From: CAYLLN01 sp036496265
GTDB taxonomy: Bacteria; Planctomycetota; Planctomycetia; Pirellulales; Pirellulaceae
NCBI GenBank assembly: GCA_036496265.1
Contig: DASXLL010000229.1
Span: 1-31,462, forward strand
Length of the DNA: 31,462 bases
Direction of reading: 5' to 3'
Shown here in pieces: positions 1 through 7,664 of the stretch (position 1 is its first letter; each line of letters begins with the position of its first letter). The notes under the pieces were generated by a model, which worked only from the letters and a program-made list of their open reading frames with translations, made no database searches and was not told where the DNA came from. Position numbers and translations under genes: made by a program.

Positions 1-1
1 C

Positions 2-1453
2 GCGTTGAAGTTCGTCCTCAATAATCTCCGCAGCGGCGACACGTTCAATATCGTCGCTTACGACAGCACGGTCGAAAGTTTCCGGCCCGAGCTGCAAAAA
101 TACGACGAAGAAACCCGCAAATCGGCTCTCGGCTTCGTCGAAGGCCTCTTCGCCGGCGGCAGCACCAACATCGACGGCGCTTTGACTACCGCCCTGGCCA
201 TGATTCGCGACGATTCGCGGCCGAATTTTGTGTTGTTCCTCACCGACGGACTGCCTACGGTTGGCGAACGCAATGAAATCAAAATTGCGACGAACGCCAG
301 GCAAAACAACAAGCTGCATGCTCGACTGATTAACTTTGGCGTGGGCTACGACGTCAACAGCCGGCTGCTCGATCGTCTTAGCCGGGATAATTTCGGGCAG
401 AGCGAGTATGTGCGACCGGACGAGGACATTGAGGCGCACGTCAGCAGCGTCTATGGCAAGCTGGCCGCGCCGGTGCTGATTGATGCCAAAGTGAAGATCG
501 ATATCGAAGGGGCGGGGGAGTATGGCGGTGTCAGCCGAGTTTATCCGAAGGAAGTTCATGATCTGTTTGCTGGTGAGCAGCTCGTTTTGGTCGGCCGCTA
601 CAAAAAATCGGGCGATGCGAAGGTGACGGTTACCGGCAAGATTGGTGGAAAGGAACAGAAATTCGATTTTCCGGCGACGCTCACCGAAAAATCGTCCGAT
701 CAATCGTTCGCCTTCGTTGAAAAACTGTGGGCGATGCGGCGGATTGGGGAGATCATCGACGAGATCGATCTCAAAGGCAAAAACGATGAGCTGGTGAAGG
801 AGCTGGTTGCGCTTTCGACCAAGCATGGCATTTTGACTCCGTATACGTCGTTCCTCGCCGACGAAACCGCGCCGTCAAAGCAACTCGCCGATGTGCGGCT
901 GCATCTGGAGCAAGCCGGCCGCACCGTCGAACGGCTCCGTGAAGCGGAGGGCGTCGCCGGTTTCAGCCAAAGGTCTGACAAGTTCAATCTGCAGGACGCC
1001 AAGGTCGCCCAGTCGGCTCCCGCGCCGTCATTTGGCGGCGGGTTCGCCGGTGGCGGCGGAATGCCTGGCGGTAGCAGTAGCGGATTGCGAGCTGCGCGGC
1101 CGGCCGCTGCCAGTGGCGGCTTCGGCGGAGTTGGATTACCTGGTCTGACTCCGTCTCGGGCGACCAACGCGATCCGCGACATCGACAGCGATCGAATTCT
1201 CGTCGCGGACGGGATTCAAAACGCCGGCAAGGAAACGCTTTATCGCAGGGGCAAACAATGGATCGCCAACAATGCCAAGGACCTCGATCCTGAAAAGGAC
1301 ACAGCAAAGATCCAGCGGGTCACGCGTTTCAGCGACGATTACTTTGCGCTCGTTAGTGCTAACACGCCGGACGAAAATGCCATTCTGGCGGCACAGCAGG
1401 AGGGTGAGGAATTGCTGGTGCGGTTCCGGGGGCAGGCGTATTTGGTGAGGTGA
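2..1453 (+). CDS. VIT/vWA domain protein, 5'-truncated by the window edge
   Basis: The reading frame is open from the first bases, so this is the C-terminal ~483 residues of a longer protein. The leading TTG at position 5 is an internal Leu codon, not a start. Visible parts include the second half of a von Willebrand A domain: the MIDAS threonine in GGSTNIDGAL and the aspartate in FLFTDG-like FLTDGLPTVG. The first DxSxS metal motif lies off the window. A beta-rich segment follows, then the GILTPYTSFLADET motif typical of bacterial inter-alpha-trypsin-inhibitor-heavy-chain-like proteins. A Gly-rich low-complexity linker (around residues 345-385) precedes a short conserved C-terminal domain ending in RGQAYLVR. 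Such proteins are usually secreted or membrane-anchored and thought to bind ligands through the metal site; no specific partner can be named. The missing N-terminal VIT domain is inferred from the family. Confidence 0.85.
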   Translation, partial: ALKFVLNNLRSGDTFNIVAYDSTVESFRPELQKYDEETRKSALGFVEGLFAGGSTNIDGALTTALAMIRDDSRPNFVLFLTDGLPTVGERNEIKIATNARQNNKLHARLINFGVGYDVNSRLLDRLSRDNFGQSEYVRPDEDIEAHVSSVYGKLAAPVLIDAKVKIDIEGAGEYGGVSRVYPKEVHDLFAGEQLVLVGRYKKSGDAKVTVTGKIGGKEQKFDFPATLTEKSSDQSFAFVEKLWAMRRIGEIIDEIDLKGKNDELVKELVALSTKHGILTPYTSFLADETAPSKQLADVRLHLEQAGRTVERLREAEGVAGFSQRSDKFNLQDAKVAQSAPAPSFGGGFAGGGGMPGGSSSGLRAARPAAASGGFGGVGLPGLTPSRATNAIRDIDSDRILVADGIQNAGKETLYRRGKQWIANNAKDLDPEKDTAKIQRVTRFSDDYFALVSANTPDENAILAAQQEGEELLVRFRGQAYLVR

Positions 1454-1540
1454 GGGCAGGCTTAAGGCTTAAGACCTAAGGCTTGAGGGATTTGTGGCGG
1501 TTGTTTTTTCGTAAAGCGTTCGGGATACGGTCGAGAGAAT

Positions 1541-1583
1541 GCGCTAAAGTTGGAAGTTTTTTCATTACAGCGGGCTTTAGCGC
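1541..1583. repeat. Inverted repeat with 9-bp perfect arms
   Basis: GCGCTAAAG at 1541-1549 pairs perfectly with CTTTAGCGC at 1575-1583 across a 25-nt loop. It lies 88 bp after the vWA gene stop. There is no poly-T run, so it is not a standard intrinsic terminator; it could still stabilise the mRNA end. Confidence 0.5.
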
Positions 1584-1725
1584 GGGTTGTAAGTTGTTGG
1601 CAGCCAGGAGCATCGAACTTTTGGTTGTGGTGGTCGTGCGCTCAAGTTGAGCGCGAATTTATCCCTTGCGCTTTGATGCTTTAGGGCGGCGATGCTGGCG
1701 TTGTTGCCTCGACAGGAAAGGAAAT

Positions 1726-1746
1726 GGTGGGCACAGCCCACCCTAC
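1726..1746. repeat. Short palindromic repeat GGTGGGC-aca-GCCCACC
   Basis: A perfect 7-bp stem with a 3-nt loop, followed by CTAC. A related GGTGGG...CCCACCCTAC unit is found, on the other strand, inside the TolC-like gene at 13408-13450. This suggests one dispersed family of GC-rich hairpins in this genome. Confidence 0.55.
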
Positions 1747-1888
1747 TAGGCTGGTTGCTGGCGGGTTTACCAAGTTGTCAAAGAGCTTGTGCGGCGAAAT
1801 GGCAGGCGCATTTAGAACGTTTGTTCACGTGCAAATCGCGCGCCAATTTCGAGGGAAAAAGAAAGGGATTCGGGGCTCGGGATTCGAG

Positions 1889-2028
1889 CACGAATCACCG
1901 CAGAGGACGCAGAGGGACGCGGAGAATATTAGGAACCACGAAAGACACGAAAGGAGGCAGGGAAAGCCGCGGGTGAACACGGATGACACGGATTTGTGAA
2001 CAGACGGCAGCAAAGGAAGCGAAGGGAG
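1889..2028. repeat. Composite dispersed repeat (GAACAGAAGG-family plus CGCGGATGACAC unit)
   Basis: Four purine-rich modules stand in a row: CACCGCAGAGGACGCAGAGG, CCACGAAAGACACGAAAGG, CGCGGGTGAACACGGATGAC, and GTGAACAGACGGCAGCAAAG. The last two recur together in the opposite orientation at 20301-20362. The last alone recurs at 5243-5280, 17211-17248 and 17278-17314. None encodes a plausible protein. Confidence 0.7.
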
Positions 2029-2148
2029 TAAATCTCACGCCGGGGGGCGGGCTGATGGGCTGAGACCGCGAATCGAGCCAAGCTAACGGCCTCTGCCTCT
2101 TTCAGGCCCAAGGTTGACGAGCAACCTGAACTACCCCGCTTCTTCCAC

Positions 2149-3219
2149 TCAGGGCACGAAGGCGAGGAAGAGGAATGCGGCAAAGAGCACGAGAAGCACA
2201 GCGCCCTGCATCACGTAGGTGCGACCGGTGCTGAGCGTGATGGCGCTCACCAGCAAGGTGACGGCGAGTAGCGCGATGTCTTTGGGCTCCAGGCCCAGGA
2301 CCAGGGGCATGCCGAAGGCGAGGGAGGCGAGGACGACGACGGGAACGGTGAGGCCGATGCAGGCGAGGGCAGAGCCGAGCGCGAGATTGATGCTGGTTTG
2401 AAGACGATCGGCCCGGGCGGCACGCACAGCCGCGATGGTTTCTGGCAGCAAGACCAAGGCTGCGATGATGATTCCAACCACCGCCCGGGGCGCCTCGGCC
2501 GCTTCGACGGCGTGCTCGATCGCGGGCGACAGCACTTCGGCCAGACCCACGACCGACACGAGCGAGATCAACAGCAATCCAAAACTCGTCCAGGCCGCGC
2601 GGGCCGTCGGCGGCTCGGCATGGACGTCGAGGTTGGACGCGCCAGTCGCGGGGATAAAATAGTCTCGATGTCGGACCGTCTGAACAAAGGTGAAAATCGC
2701 CCAGAGCACGGCTGAAGTCACCGCCACGAAGGCGAGCTGCGGTCCGTTGTAGGTGCCCGCGGGTGGAGTGGTCGTGAAGGCCGGCAAGACGAGCGTGAGA
2801 ACTGCCATCACGATCAGTGCCGCCAGCCCTGCTCCGACCCCTTCGACGCGGAAACTCTGCTCATGGTGCGCCAGACCGCCGAGCAGGACACTGAGGCCCA
2901 CCACACCCGTGCAAATGATCATGACCGCGGCGTAGATCGCGTCGCGCGGCAAGTCAGCCGTGTCGTGGCCGCCGGCGAACATCAGGGAAAGGATGAGCGC
3001 TGCTTCAATCGCTGTTACGGACAAAGCGAGCACGAGCGTGCCCAACGGCTCGCCCACGCGGTGCGCCACGACTTCCGCGTGGTGGACGCCCACCAGGACC
3101 GCCCCGATGAGGGCGACGCCGCACGGCCCAGCGAGCAACCACGTTTTCGCGTCCACGATCAGCGCCACCATCAGCAAAGCGAGCGCCAAAACAGGGACAA
3201 GCCAGAGCCAGACACGCAT
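2149..3219 (-). CDS. chaA: ChaA/Y4hA-type calcium (sodium)/proton antiporter
   Basis: A 356-residue very hydrophobic protein with about eleven membrane segments and almost no soluble domain. It has the two inverted alpha-repeats of the Ca2+/cation antiporter (CaCA) superfamily. The first runs around residues 57-80 (GEPLGTLVLALSVTAIEAAL, with the key glutamate E72). The second, around residues 245-275, contains the glutamate in LLPETIAAV. The segment LAHHEQSFRVEG after the first repeat is typical of the Y4hA/ChaA branch. It should exchange cytoplasmic Ca2+ or Na+/K+ for protons across the inner membrane. Length agrees with the family (about 350-370). The ATG at 3219 is the first residue of the transmembrane N-terminus; the Shine-Dalgarno sequence is weak. 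It stands alone, with no co-directional neighbour nearby. Ion specificity cannot be read from sequence. Confidence 0.85.
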   Translation of the reverse strand: MRVWLWLVPVLALALLMVALIVDAKTWLLAGPCGVALIGAVLVGVHHAEVVAHRVGEPLGTLVLALSVTAIEAALILSLMFAGGHDTADLPRDAIYAAVMIICTGVVGLSVLLGGLAHHEQSFRVEGVGAGLAALIVMAVLTLVLPAFTTTPPAGTYNGPQLAFVAVTSAVLWAIFTFVQTVRHRDYFIPATGASNLDVHAEPPTARAAWTSFGLLLISLVSVVGLAEVLSPAIEHAVEAAEAPRAVVGIIIAALVLLPETIAAVRAARADRLQTSINLALGSALACIGLTVPVVVLASLAFGMPLVLGLEPKDIALLAVTLLVSAITLSTGRTYVMQGAVLLVLFAAFLFLAFVP

Positions 3220-3458
3220 AGTTCGTTATCACCCGAGTGGAGTTTTCATGACGGTGTACCTACAAGCCGCCGCCATGACGTTGCAAACCCTGCCCACTCC
3301 AACGACCGAAAGCATAAGCGGAAGATCGAGAATACTGTGAACCTATCCCGCTAGATTTGCCGCGCAAACGCGCCCCCTGCAAAAAAAGCATTCGAACTGA
3401 TCCACTACCCGTCATAAGCAAAATCGACGAGCGCTCTGCATTAGGGTAAGATCTTGGC

Positions 3459-4574
3459 ATGATCACACGTCTCTATGCAAATAACTTCCGCTGCCTGGTG
3501 GCATTCGACGCAGTTTTCGACTCGTTTGGCGTGCTATGTGGGGCCAACGGGGCGGGCAAAAGCTCGGTTTTCGATGCATTGCGCCTTTTGCGGAATCTCG
3601 GCACCGGCGACGCGGTGCTAGGCGGGAGCGGCGAGCAGGATGTGCCCCGGCTCGAGTTCACCAAATGGCTCGACAGTAAGGTGCAAGAGTTTGAACTAAG
3701 CCTCACCGTGGAAGGGCACGCATTCGATTACCGCATCCACATTGAACAAAAGGCCGAATTCGAGAAGCCGCGTATCGTCCAGGAAAACGCACTCTGCGAC
3801 GGAAAGCTTTTGTTTAACCGGAACCTGGACGGAGTCGAATTCGAGAAGGGCGACGGTACTCAGGCCACCTTTCCGCTGGACTGGCGGCAGGCGGCATTGG
3901 CGGCGATCCAACCGCGTGGTGTCAACATCAATAAGGTCGCGCTCCTGCAGGAGTCGATTGCGAAACTGCTAATTCTGCGCCCGAACCCGCGTAGCATGGA
4001 ACGCGAGAGCAAGGCTGAGATGAAGCATCCGGACCTTTCGATCACCAACCTCACATCATGGTATCGTTCGCTCGCGCAGGAGCAGGAGTGGACCGATGCG
4101 CTACGGGATGCACTTCGAGGTGTTTGGCCGGACTTCCGGTCGTTCAAACTCGTGGATGCTGGATTGAACACAAAAGCTCTACAGTTGCGATTCGAGCCAG
4201 AAAGCAGCAAACCAATCTTGCTGTTTTTCGAACAGCTCTCAGACGGAGAGCGGGCGCTGATCGGGCTGTACATGTTGCGGGCGGCCCTAGAAACCGGCGC
4301 TGCCAGGACGGTACTCATCGACGAGCCGGACAACTTTGTCGGCCTGCCCGAACTTCAACCCTGGGTCCTTTCGATGCGGGAGCTGCTGGATGAGGAGCAT
4401 CAGCTCGTCTTGATCTCGCATCACCCCGAAATCCTGAGTAATTCTGGCGAATCGAACGGACGGTACCTGTCGCGTGACAACCACACCTCGCCCACTCGGA
4501 TCAGGCCGTTAATGATTCCGGACGGAATGACTGTTGGGGAGGCCATCGCCAGGGGGTGGGCCGATGGCAAGTAG
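3459..4574 (+). CDS. AAA ATPase (RecF/OLD-like), first gene of a two-gene system
   Basis: A compact 371-residue SMC/RecF-type ABC-class ATPase. It begins ITRLYANNFRCL, the usual first strand of this family. Walker A is GANGAGKSS (residues 28-36), the ABC signature-like motif is LSDGER (260-265), Walker B is VLIDEP (285-290), and the switch histidines are ISHHPE (319-324). The region between Walker A and the signature is only about 220 residues, so there is no long Rad50-like coiled coil. No TOPRIM or HNH nuclease follows in the same chain; the effector is probably the next gene, which overlaps by 11 nt. This layout matches AAA_15/AAA_21 ATPases of OLD class 4 (PARIS AriA-like) and RloA-like systems, where the ATPase senses phage or DNA damage and controls a nuclease partner. 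A defence role is inferred from family and pairing, not shown. Confidence 0.85.
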   Translation: MITRLYANNFRCLVAFDAVFDSFGVLCGANGAGKSSVFDALRLLRNLGTGDAVLGGSGEQDVPRLEFTKWLDSKVQEFELSLTVEGHAFDYRIHIEQKAEFEKPRIVQENALCDGKLLFNRNLDGVEFEKGDGTQATFPLDWRQAALAAIQPRGVNINKVALLQESIAKLLILRPNPRSMERESKAEMKHPDLSITNLTSWYRSLAQEQEWTDALRDALRGVWPDFRSFKLVDAGLNTKALQLRFEPESSKPILLFFEQLSDGERALIGLYMLRAALETGAARTVLIDEPDNFVGLPELQPWVLSMRELLDEEHQLVLISHHPEILSNSGESNGRYLSRDNHTSPTRIRPLMIPDGMTVGEAIARGWADGK

Positions 4575-5127
4575 AACGCAGATCGTTTGCCTGTGCGAGG
4601 GTAGAAAAGGTGGGAGCATCGATGAAGTGTTCATCTATGCGCTCATGAATGCTCTCAGGCCCGGCTGGCTTCGACAGCAAGGCAGTAACATCGTGCGCAT
4701 GGTGCCTTGTGGCGGGAGGAATGCAGTGGTGAAGAAGATGCCGGAAGAGTTGAAAAGTTGTCGAGCCGCAGGAGCCAACACGACGCTTATGGTGTGGGCC
4801 GACCTCGACGATAACCGAGACAACGGTGATGCACTGAAAGCCGATTTCTGGCAGGAGGCGCAGCGAAACGGGATCAACAAAGATGACTTCGATCGCACCG
4901 TGTTCATCTTCGCCAAAGACCGGCTGGAGAACTGGATCGAGTTTCTCCAAACCGGAAACACAGACGAATTCAAAGAGGGCCTGCGGGTGAAGCACAACCG
5001 CACCGTGGCCGACGCGGCAAGGACGCTGGCCGACATTTGCAAGGGCAGAAAGTCGGCGGACGGAATGCCTCCATCACTGGAATGGTCTTGTAGGAATTGG
5101 CGGGCGCTAGTCGATCGCATGCGATGA
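4564..5127 (+). CDS. Putative TOPRIM-like nuclease/effector partner of the AAA ATPase
   Basis: The ATG at 4564 lies inside the last codons of the ATPase gene (11-nt overlap, ATGGCAAGTAG), which implies translational coupling; the in-frame GTG at 4534 is less likely. The 187-residue protein begins with a strand followed by CEG (E12, G13), and later has a strand ending VWADLDDN (D80, D82, D83) and then KDRLENWIEFL (E122, N123, W124). Order and spacing, Glu after strand 1, then DxD, then a final acidic/ENW element, fit the TOPRIM-like folds of the DUF4276, RloB and DUF4435 groups. I cannot decide among these from sequence alone. No signal peptide or membrane segment is seen. It is probably the toxic or nuclease arm of the pair. 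Recognition of the fold is by motif only, so confidence is moderate. Confidence 0.7.
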   Translation: MASRTQIVCLCEGRKGGSIDEVFIYALMNALRPGWLRQQGSNIVRMVPCGGRNAVVKKMPEELKSCRAAGANTTLMVWADLDDNRDNGDALKADFWQEAQRNGINKDDFDRTVFIFAKDRLENWIEFLQTGNTDEFKEGLRVKHNRTVADAARTLADICKGRKSADGMPPSLEWSCRNWRALVDRMR

Positions 5128-5242
5128 TTCTGATCCCGCCGCAGCCCCCCGCGCCGTCCGGCTCGGGTCCGACCCCGCGGAAAGGCGTGTGAGGCGGACG
5201 CGGGGTGGGGCAGGTTGCTCGTCGCGATTTCCAGCCGAGAGA

Positions 5243-5280
5243 TTTGAACAGAAGGTCGCAAAGGTAGCAAAGAGAGAAGG
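5243..5280 (+). repeat. GAACAGAAGG-family dispersed repeat
   Basis: TTTGAACAGAAGGTCGCAAA followed by GGTAGCAAAGAGAG; same family as 1997-2028, 17211-17248, 17278-17314 (inverted) and 20301-20362 (inverted). It is intergenic, just after the AAA/TOPRIM pair. Confidence 0.65.
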
Positions 5281-5284
5281 ACAG

Positions 5285-5327
5285 ATTGCTCAGTTGGGAA
5301 GAAGGACTGGTTGCTCAGTTGGGAAGA
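5285..5327 (+). repeat. 17-bp direct repeat TTGCTCAGTTGGGAAGA
   Basis: Two perfect copies at 5285-5301 and 5311-5327 (period 26 nt). Probably a small tandem duplication between two larger repeat elements. Confidence 0.65.
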
Positions 5328-5362
5328 GTGTCCGCTTCCGACTCGCGGAGTGGTCGGGAGGA

Positions 5363-5492
5363 GTGCCACCCCGTTGGGGCTTCGGATCGATTTTGCGTTT
5401 GTTTACCTAGGCCTCCGCTCGCTGCTTCCCAGACCTGCGCTCGCTGCGCTCACTACGACCTGGGCTATCGAATTTCGCCCCTGTGGGGGCTG
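5363..5492. repeat. Long inverted-repeat element with GC hairpin ends
   Basis: The left end has CCCC-gtt-GGGG (5369-5379) followed by TTCGGATCGA. The right end has TCGAATTTCG followed by GCCCC-tgt-GGGGGC (5477-5490). The ends are imperfect inverted copies of each other and enclose a central tract repeating CGCTCGCTGC. There is no coding capacity for a transposase, so it would be a non-autonomous, REP/MITE-like unit. The assignment is from structure only. Confidence 0.5.
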
Positions 5493-5770
5493 TGAAAGAG
5501 CGATCTGCGGTCGGAGGGGCGGCGGGGTTCGGGAGCGCGCGCGCCGAGCGGCGATCGGAGGCGCTGTTGGGCAAGCAAGTGGTGGCACCCAGCGCGCGGC
5601 CGACGCCGCGATACGAACTCTGCCGGATCGCAATAAAAAGCGGCACCCGGCGCAAAATACTTGGCTGCGTTGTACCCGAGGATTATGCTGGCAGTTAACG
5701 AAAACGTTATTTAACTCACTTGTCGTACGACTCGGCGCGCCAGCAGGGCCGCCAAGCAAATCTGGGAACT

Positions 5771-6442
5771 ATGAAAAATCCAGACAGGAAGACACCAGAC
5801 AGGAAAAAACGAGCCAGACCACCGCAGGCTAGGAATCCGGCTAGAAATTCCGTTCGATTCTTCGAGCAACTGGAAAGCCGCCTGGCAATGGCTGCCATTA
5901 TTGACTGCTTTGATTGCGCTCCAGACCCTCCTCATCCTTGGCACAACTTCAATAATGCCCACGACGTTGACGGAGACGGTGAGGTTTCGCCGACGGACGC
6001 ATTGGTAATCATTAATTACCTCAACACCACTGGATCAGGCCCGGTGCCCTCGACTGCTGCTGCAGGTGCTCCGAACCTAGACACGACTGCCGATAACCAA
6101 GTTGCCCCTGACGATGTCATGGCAGTGCTGAACCAACTGCATTACCTTAACCTCGTCGATAAAATCAGCAGTTTTCGTGAAACGGCTGACCGCGAATTCC
6201 TTAGCCACACTCCTGGGAACGTAACCGATTTGCATCCTGTTCTGCGCGGGAACGCTAGTGAAATGCCCAGCCAGTCGGACGGCATTTCTTATTTTGACTT
6301 GCCCTTCTTAATCCAAGATGTTTCGCGGAAGGTATACGACTCTCGATTCGCTGGGGGTTCGTGGGACGACGCCGAACGAGCTGTCGATGAGCTGTTGTCA
6401 AAAGTTGTTGATGATCGAGCGCCAAGCGTCTTTGGGTTTTAG
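5771..6442 (+). CDS. Small secreted dockerin type I protein with LEPR-XLL-like leader
   Basis: The ATG at 5771 gives 223 residues; the upstream TTG at 5720 would add 17 residues without leader character. The basic N-terminus leads into RFFEQLESRLAMAA (29-42), the LEPR-XLL-like leader common on planctomycete surface proteins. Two dockerin-type calcium loops follow: DVDGDGEVSPTDALVIINYL (65-84) and a degenerate second copy around 103-121 (DTTADNQVAPDDVMAVLNQL), which has Thr/Ala in ligand positions. The remaining ~100 residues match nothing I recognise. Dockerin pairs bind Ca2+ and, in cellulosomes, cohesins; in planctomycetes the partner is unknown. Most such proteins are far longer, so this is an unusually short member. 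It may be a stand-alone dockerin or a remnant. The flanks are repeat-rich spacers, and the convergent neighbour starts on the other strand. Confidence 0.75.
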   Translation: MKNPDRKTPDRKKRARPPQARNPARNSVRFFEQLESRLAMAAIIDCFDCAPDPPHPWHNFNNAHDVDGDGEVSPTDALVIINYLNTTGSGPVPSTAAAGAPNLDTTADNQVAPDDVMAVLNQLHYLNLVDKISSFRETADREFLSHTPGNVTDLHPVLRGNASEMPSQSDGISYFDLPFLIQDVSRKVYDSRFAGGSWDDAERAVDELLSKVVDDRAPSVFGF

Positions 6443-6520
6443 AGCGCGTGACCGATAATCCCCCAGGGCGACGTTCGCTGCGCTCACTTGCGTGGAAGTT
6501 TGGCCCCGGCTATTTGCTAG

Positions 6521-7486
6521 TCAGCGTTTGGCAGCACTGCTTCGAGGAAGCGCGTCGACCGCGACGGCCAGCAAAATAATTGCGCCTTGAATGGCTTTTT
6601 CCCAATGAGCTTCCGCGCCGAGGAACACGAGCGCCGGCCGAATGGTCGTTAGCAGCAGGACGCCGAGCGCCGCGCCGAGCAGAGTGCCCCGGCCGCCGGA
6701 GATGGCGACGCCGCCGACCACGACTGCCGCGATAACCTGGAGTTCCATTCCGGTGCCGGCTGTGGGATCGACGGCGGCAAAACGAACCGAATGGAGCACC
6801 GCCGCTAAGCCGCAAAGCGCGCCCATCAGGACGAACACAATAAATACGACGCGCTGTGGCCGAATGCCGGCTAGGAATGCCGCCTCGGGATTGGAACCCG
6901 TCGCATAGACGGCGCGGCCAGCCGCTAGGTTTCGCAGCGCCCAGGCAAAGACGACGGCTGCAAAAACGCTGATGCCAATCACCAACCATTGGCCCACATC
7001 TTGGCCGGCGCCGAACCATTGGAAATCGGCCGGCAAGCCGCGAACGAATTCCCCCTCGCGCCACCAGCGAAGCGACTCACGCCAGATCACCATTGTCGCC
7101 AGCGTGACCACGATTGACGGCAAGCCGAGCCCGGCGATCAGGCCGCCGTTGATCGCGCCCAGAACAGCACCGACAAAAACCGAGCCCAACGCGACCAGCG
7201 GCATCGGCCAGCCGCTCTGGGCCATAAGTCCGGCGAGGATGCCGCAGAGCGAGAATTGCGAGCCTATGGAGATGTCGATATTCCGCGACAGGATGACCAG
7301 AGTCATGCCAATGGCGGCAATCAGCGTTGGTGAGCAGGCGACCAGGATTGCGCGAAATTGCCCGCCACGATAGAAGCCGGGCGCGACGATCAGCAGCAGC
7401 ACGAGCAGGCCGACATAGACGAGCGCCACAGCAAGTTCACGCCGCATTGCGCTCATGAGCAAATAGCGTCTGGAGATCTTACCCAT
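6521..7486 (-). CDS. ABC transporter permease, ribose/autoinducer-2 (RbsC) type
   Basis: A 321-residue inner-membrane permease of the BPD_transp_2 group with about nine or ten hydrophobic segments. Family landmarks include IGMTLVILSRNIDISIGS near residue 65 and GSNPEAAFLAGIRPQRV around 205, the cytoplasmic loop that docks the ATPase, as in RbsC/LsrC/RhaP. The end WEKAIQGAIILLAVAVDAL is also typical. Such permeases move a pentose, rhamnose or AI-2-like sugar together with an ATPase and a periplasmic binding protein. Neither partner is in this window: the upstream gene is a desaturase and the downstream gene is convergent. The start may be the ATG at 7486 or the one at 7456 (MSAMRREL...); neither has a strong ribosome site. 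Substrate cannot be assigned. Confidence 0.85.
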   Translation of the reverse strand: MGKISRRYLLMSAMRRELAVALVYVGLLVLLLIVAPGFYRGGQFRAILVACSPTLIAAIGMTLVILSRNIDISIGSQFSLCGILAGLMAQSGWPMPLVALGSVFVGAVLGAINGGLIAGLGLPSIVVTLATMVIWRESLRWWREGEFVRGLPADFQWFGAGQDVGQWLVIGISVFAAVVFAWALRNLAAGRAVYATGSNPEAAFLAGIRPQRVVFIVFVLMGALCGLAAVLHSVRFAAVDPTAGTGMELQVIAAVVVGGVAISGGRGTLLGAALGVLLLTTIRPALVFLGAEAHWEKAIQGAIILLAVAVDALPRSSAAKR

Positions 7487-7498
7487 TCCCCGGGGTTA

Positions 7499-7635
7499 AG
7501 CACCAAGCAACAAGCATCAAATCTCAAACAAATACTAATCCACAAATTCGAATGAAATAGTAAGCGCCAATTCTGATCATTGGAACTTTGGGCTTTGAAT
7601 TTGTTTGGTGCTTGTTGCTTGAGATTTGGTGCTTT
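7499..7635. repeat. Inverted-repeat spacer (CACCAAGCAACAAGC family)
   Basis: The left arm at 7499-7533 combines CACCAAGCAACAAGCATC with AAATCTCAAACAAAT. The right arm at 7599-7635 carries the same modules in reverse complement and swapped order (ATTTGTTTGGTGCTTGTTGC then TTGAGATTTGGTGC). It fills the space between the permease start and the desaturase stop. It looks like a degenerate dispersed repeat, not a terminator. Confidence 0.55.
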
Positions 7636-7664
7636 GCGATGAGGGAAACGCTTTCGTTTCAGAG

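Larger units (their letters stand above)
1454..2148. other. Gene-free spacer rich in repeats
   Basis: No credible gene is visible in this 695-bp stretch. It holds a CTTAAGGC-rich segment (about 1458-1492), an inverted repeat GCGCTAAAG (1541-1549) / CTTTAGCGC (1575-1583) with a 25-nt loop and no following T-run, a GGTGGGC-aca-GCCCACC hairpin (1726-1742), and a composite repeat (1889-2028). Short open frames here (for example 1692-1976) translate repeat sequence and are not real genes. The spacer lies between a gene ending at 1453 (+) and one ending at 2149 (-), so it is convergent. Confidence 0.7.
5128..5770. other. Gene-free spacer built of repeats
   Basis: This 643-bp stretch holds a GAACAGAAGG-family repeat (5243-5280), a 17-bp direct repeat (5285-5301 and 5311-5327), and a long element with GC-rich hairpins at both ends (5363-5492). 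From 5500 to 5700 the sequence is very GC-rich with no recognisable gene. Open frames crossing it (for example 5311-5832) read through the repeats and show no protein-family signal. Confidence 0.65.

Noticed and set aside
1541..1583. Intrinsic terminator after the vWA gene
   Set aside because: The stem is good but the loop is 25 nt and there is no T-run after the right arm, so it is listed as an inverted repeat only.
1692..1999. Two short overlapping frames (94 and 91 codons)
   Set aside because: They translate the purine-rich dispersed repeats and have no ribosome site.
3220..3458. Extra frame between chaA and the ATPase gene
   Set aside because: The short frames in both strands (for example the minus-strand one ending at 3260) lack start signals and any family resemblance.
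5128..5770. CRISPR array or integron-like attachment site
   Set aside because: Repeats here are only two-copy or hairpin elements without regular spacers; no cas or integrase gene is present in the window.
5311..5832. 173-codon frame in the repeat-rich spacer
   Set aside because: It reads through the 5363-5492 repeat element and overlaps the start of the dockerin gene; no start signal or family match.
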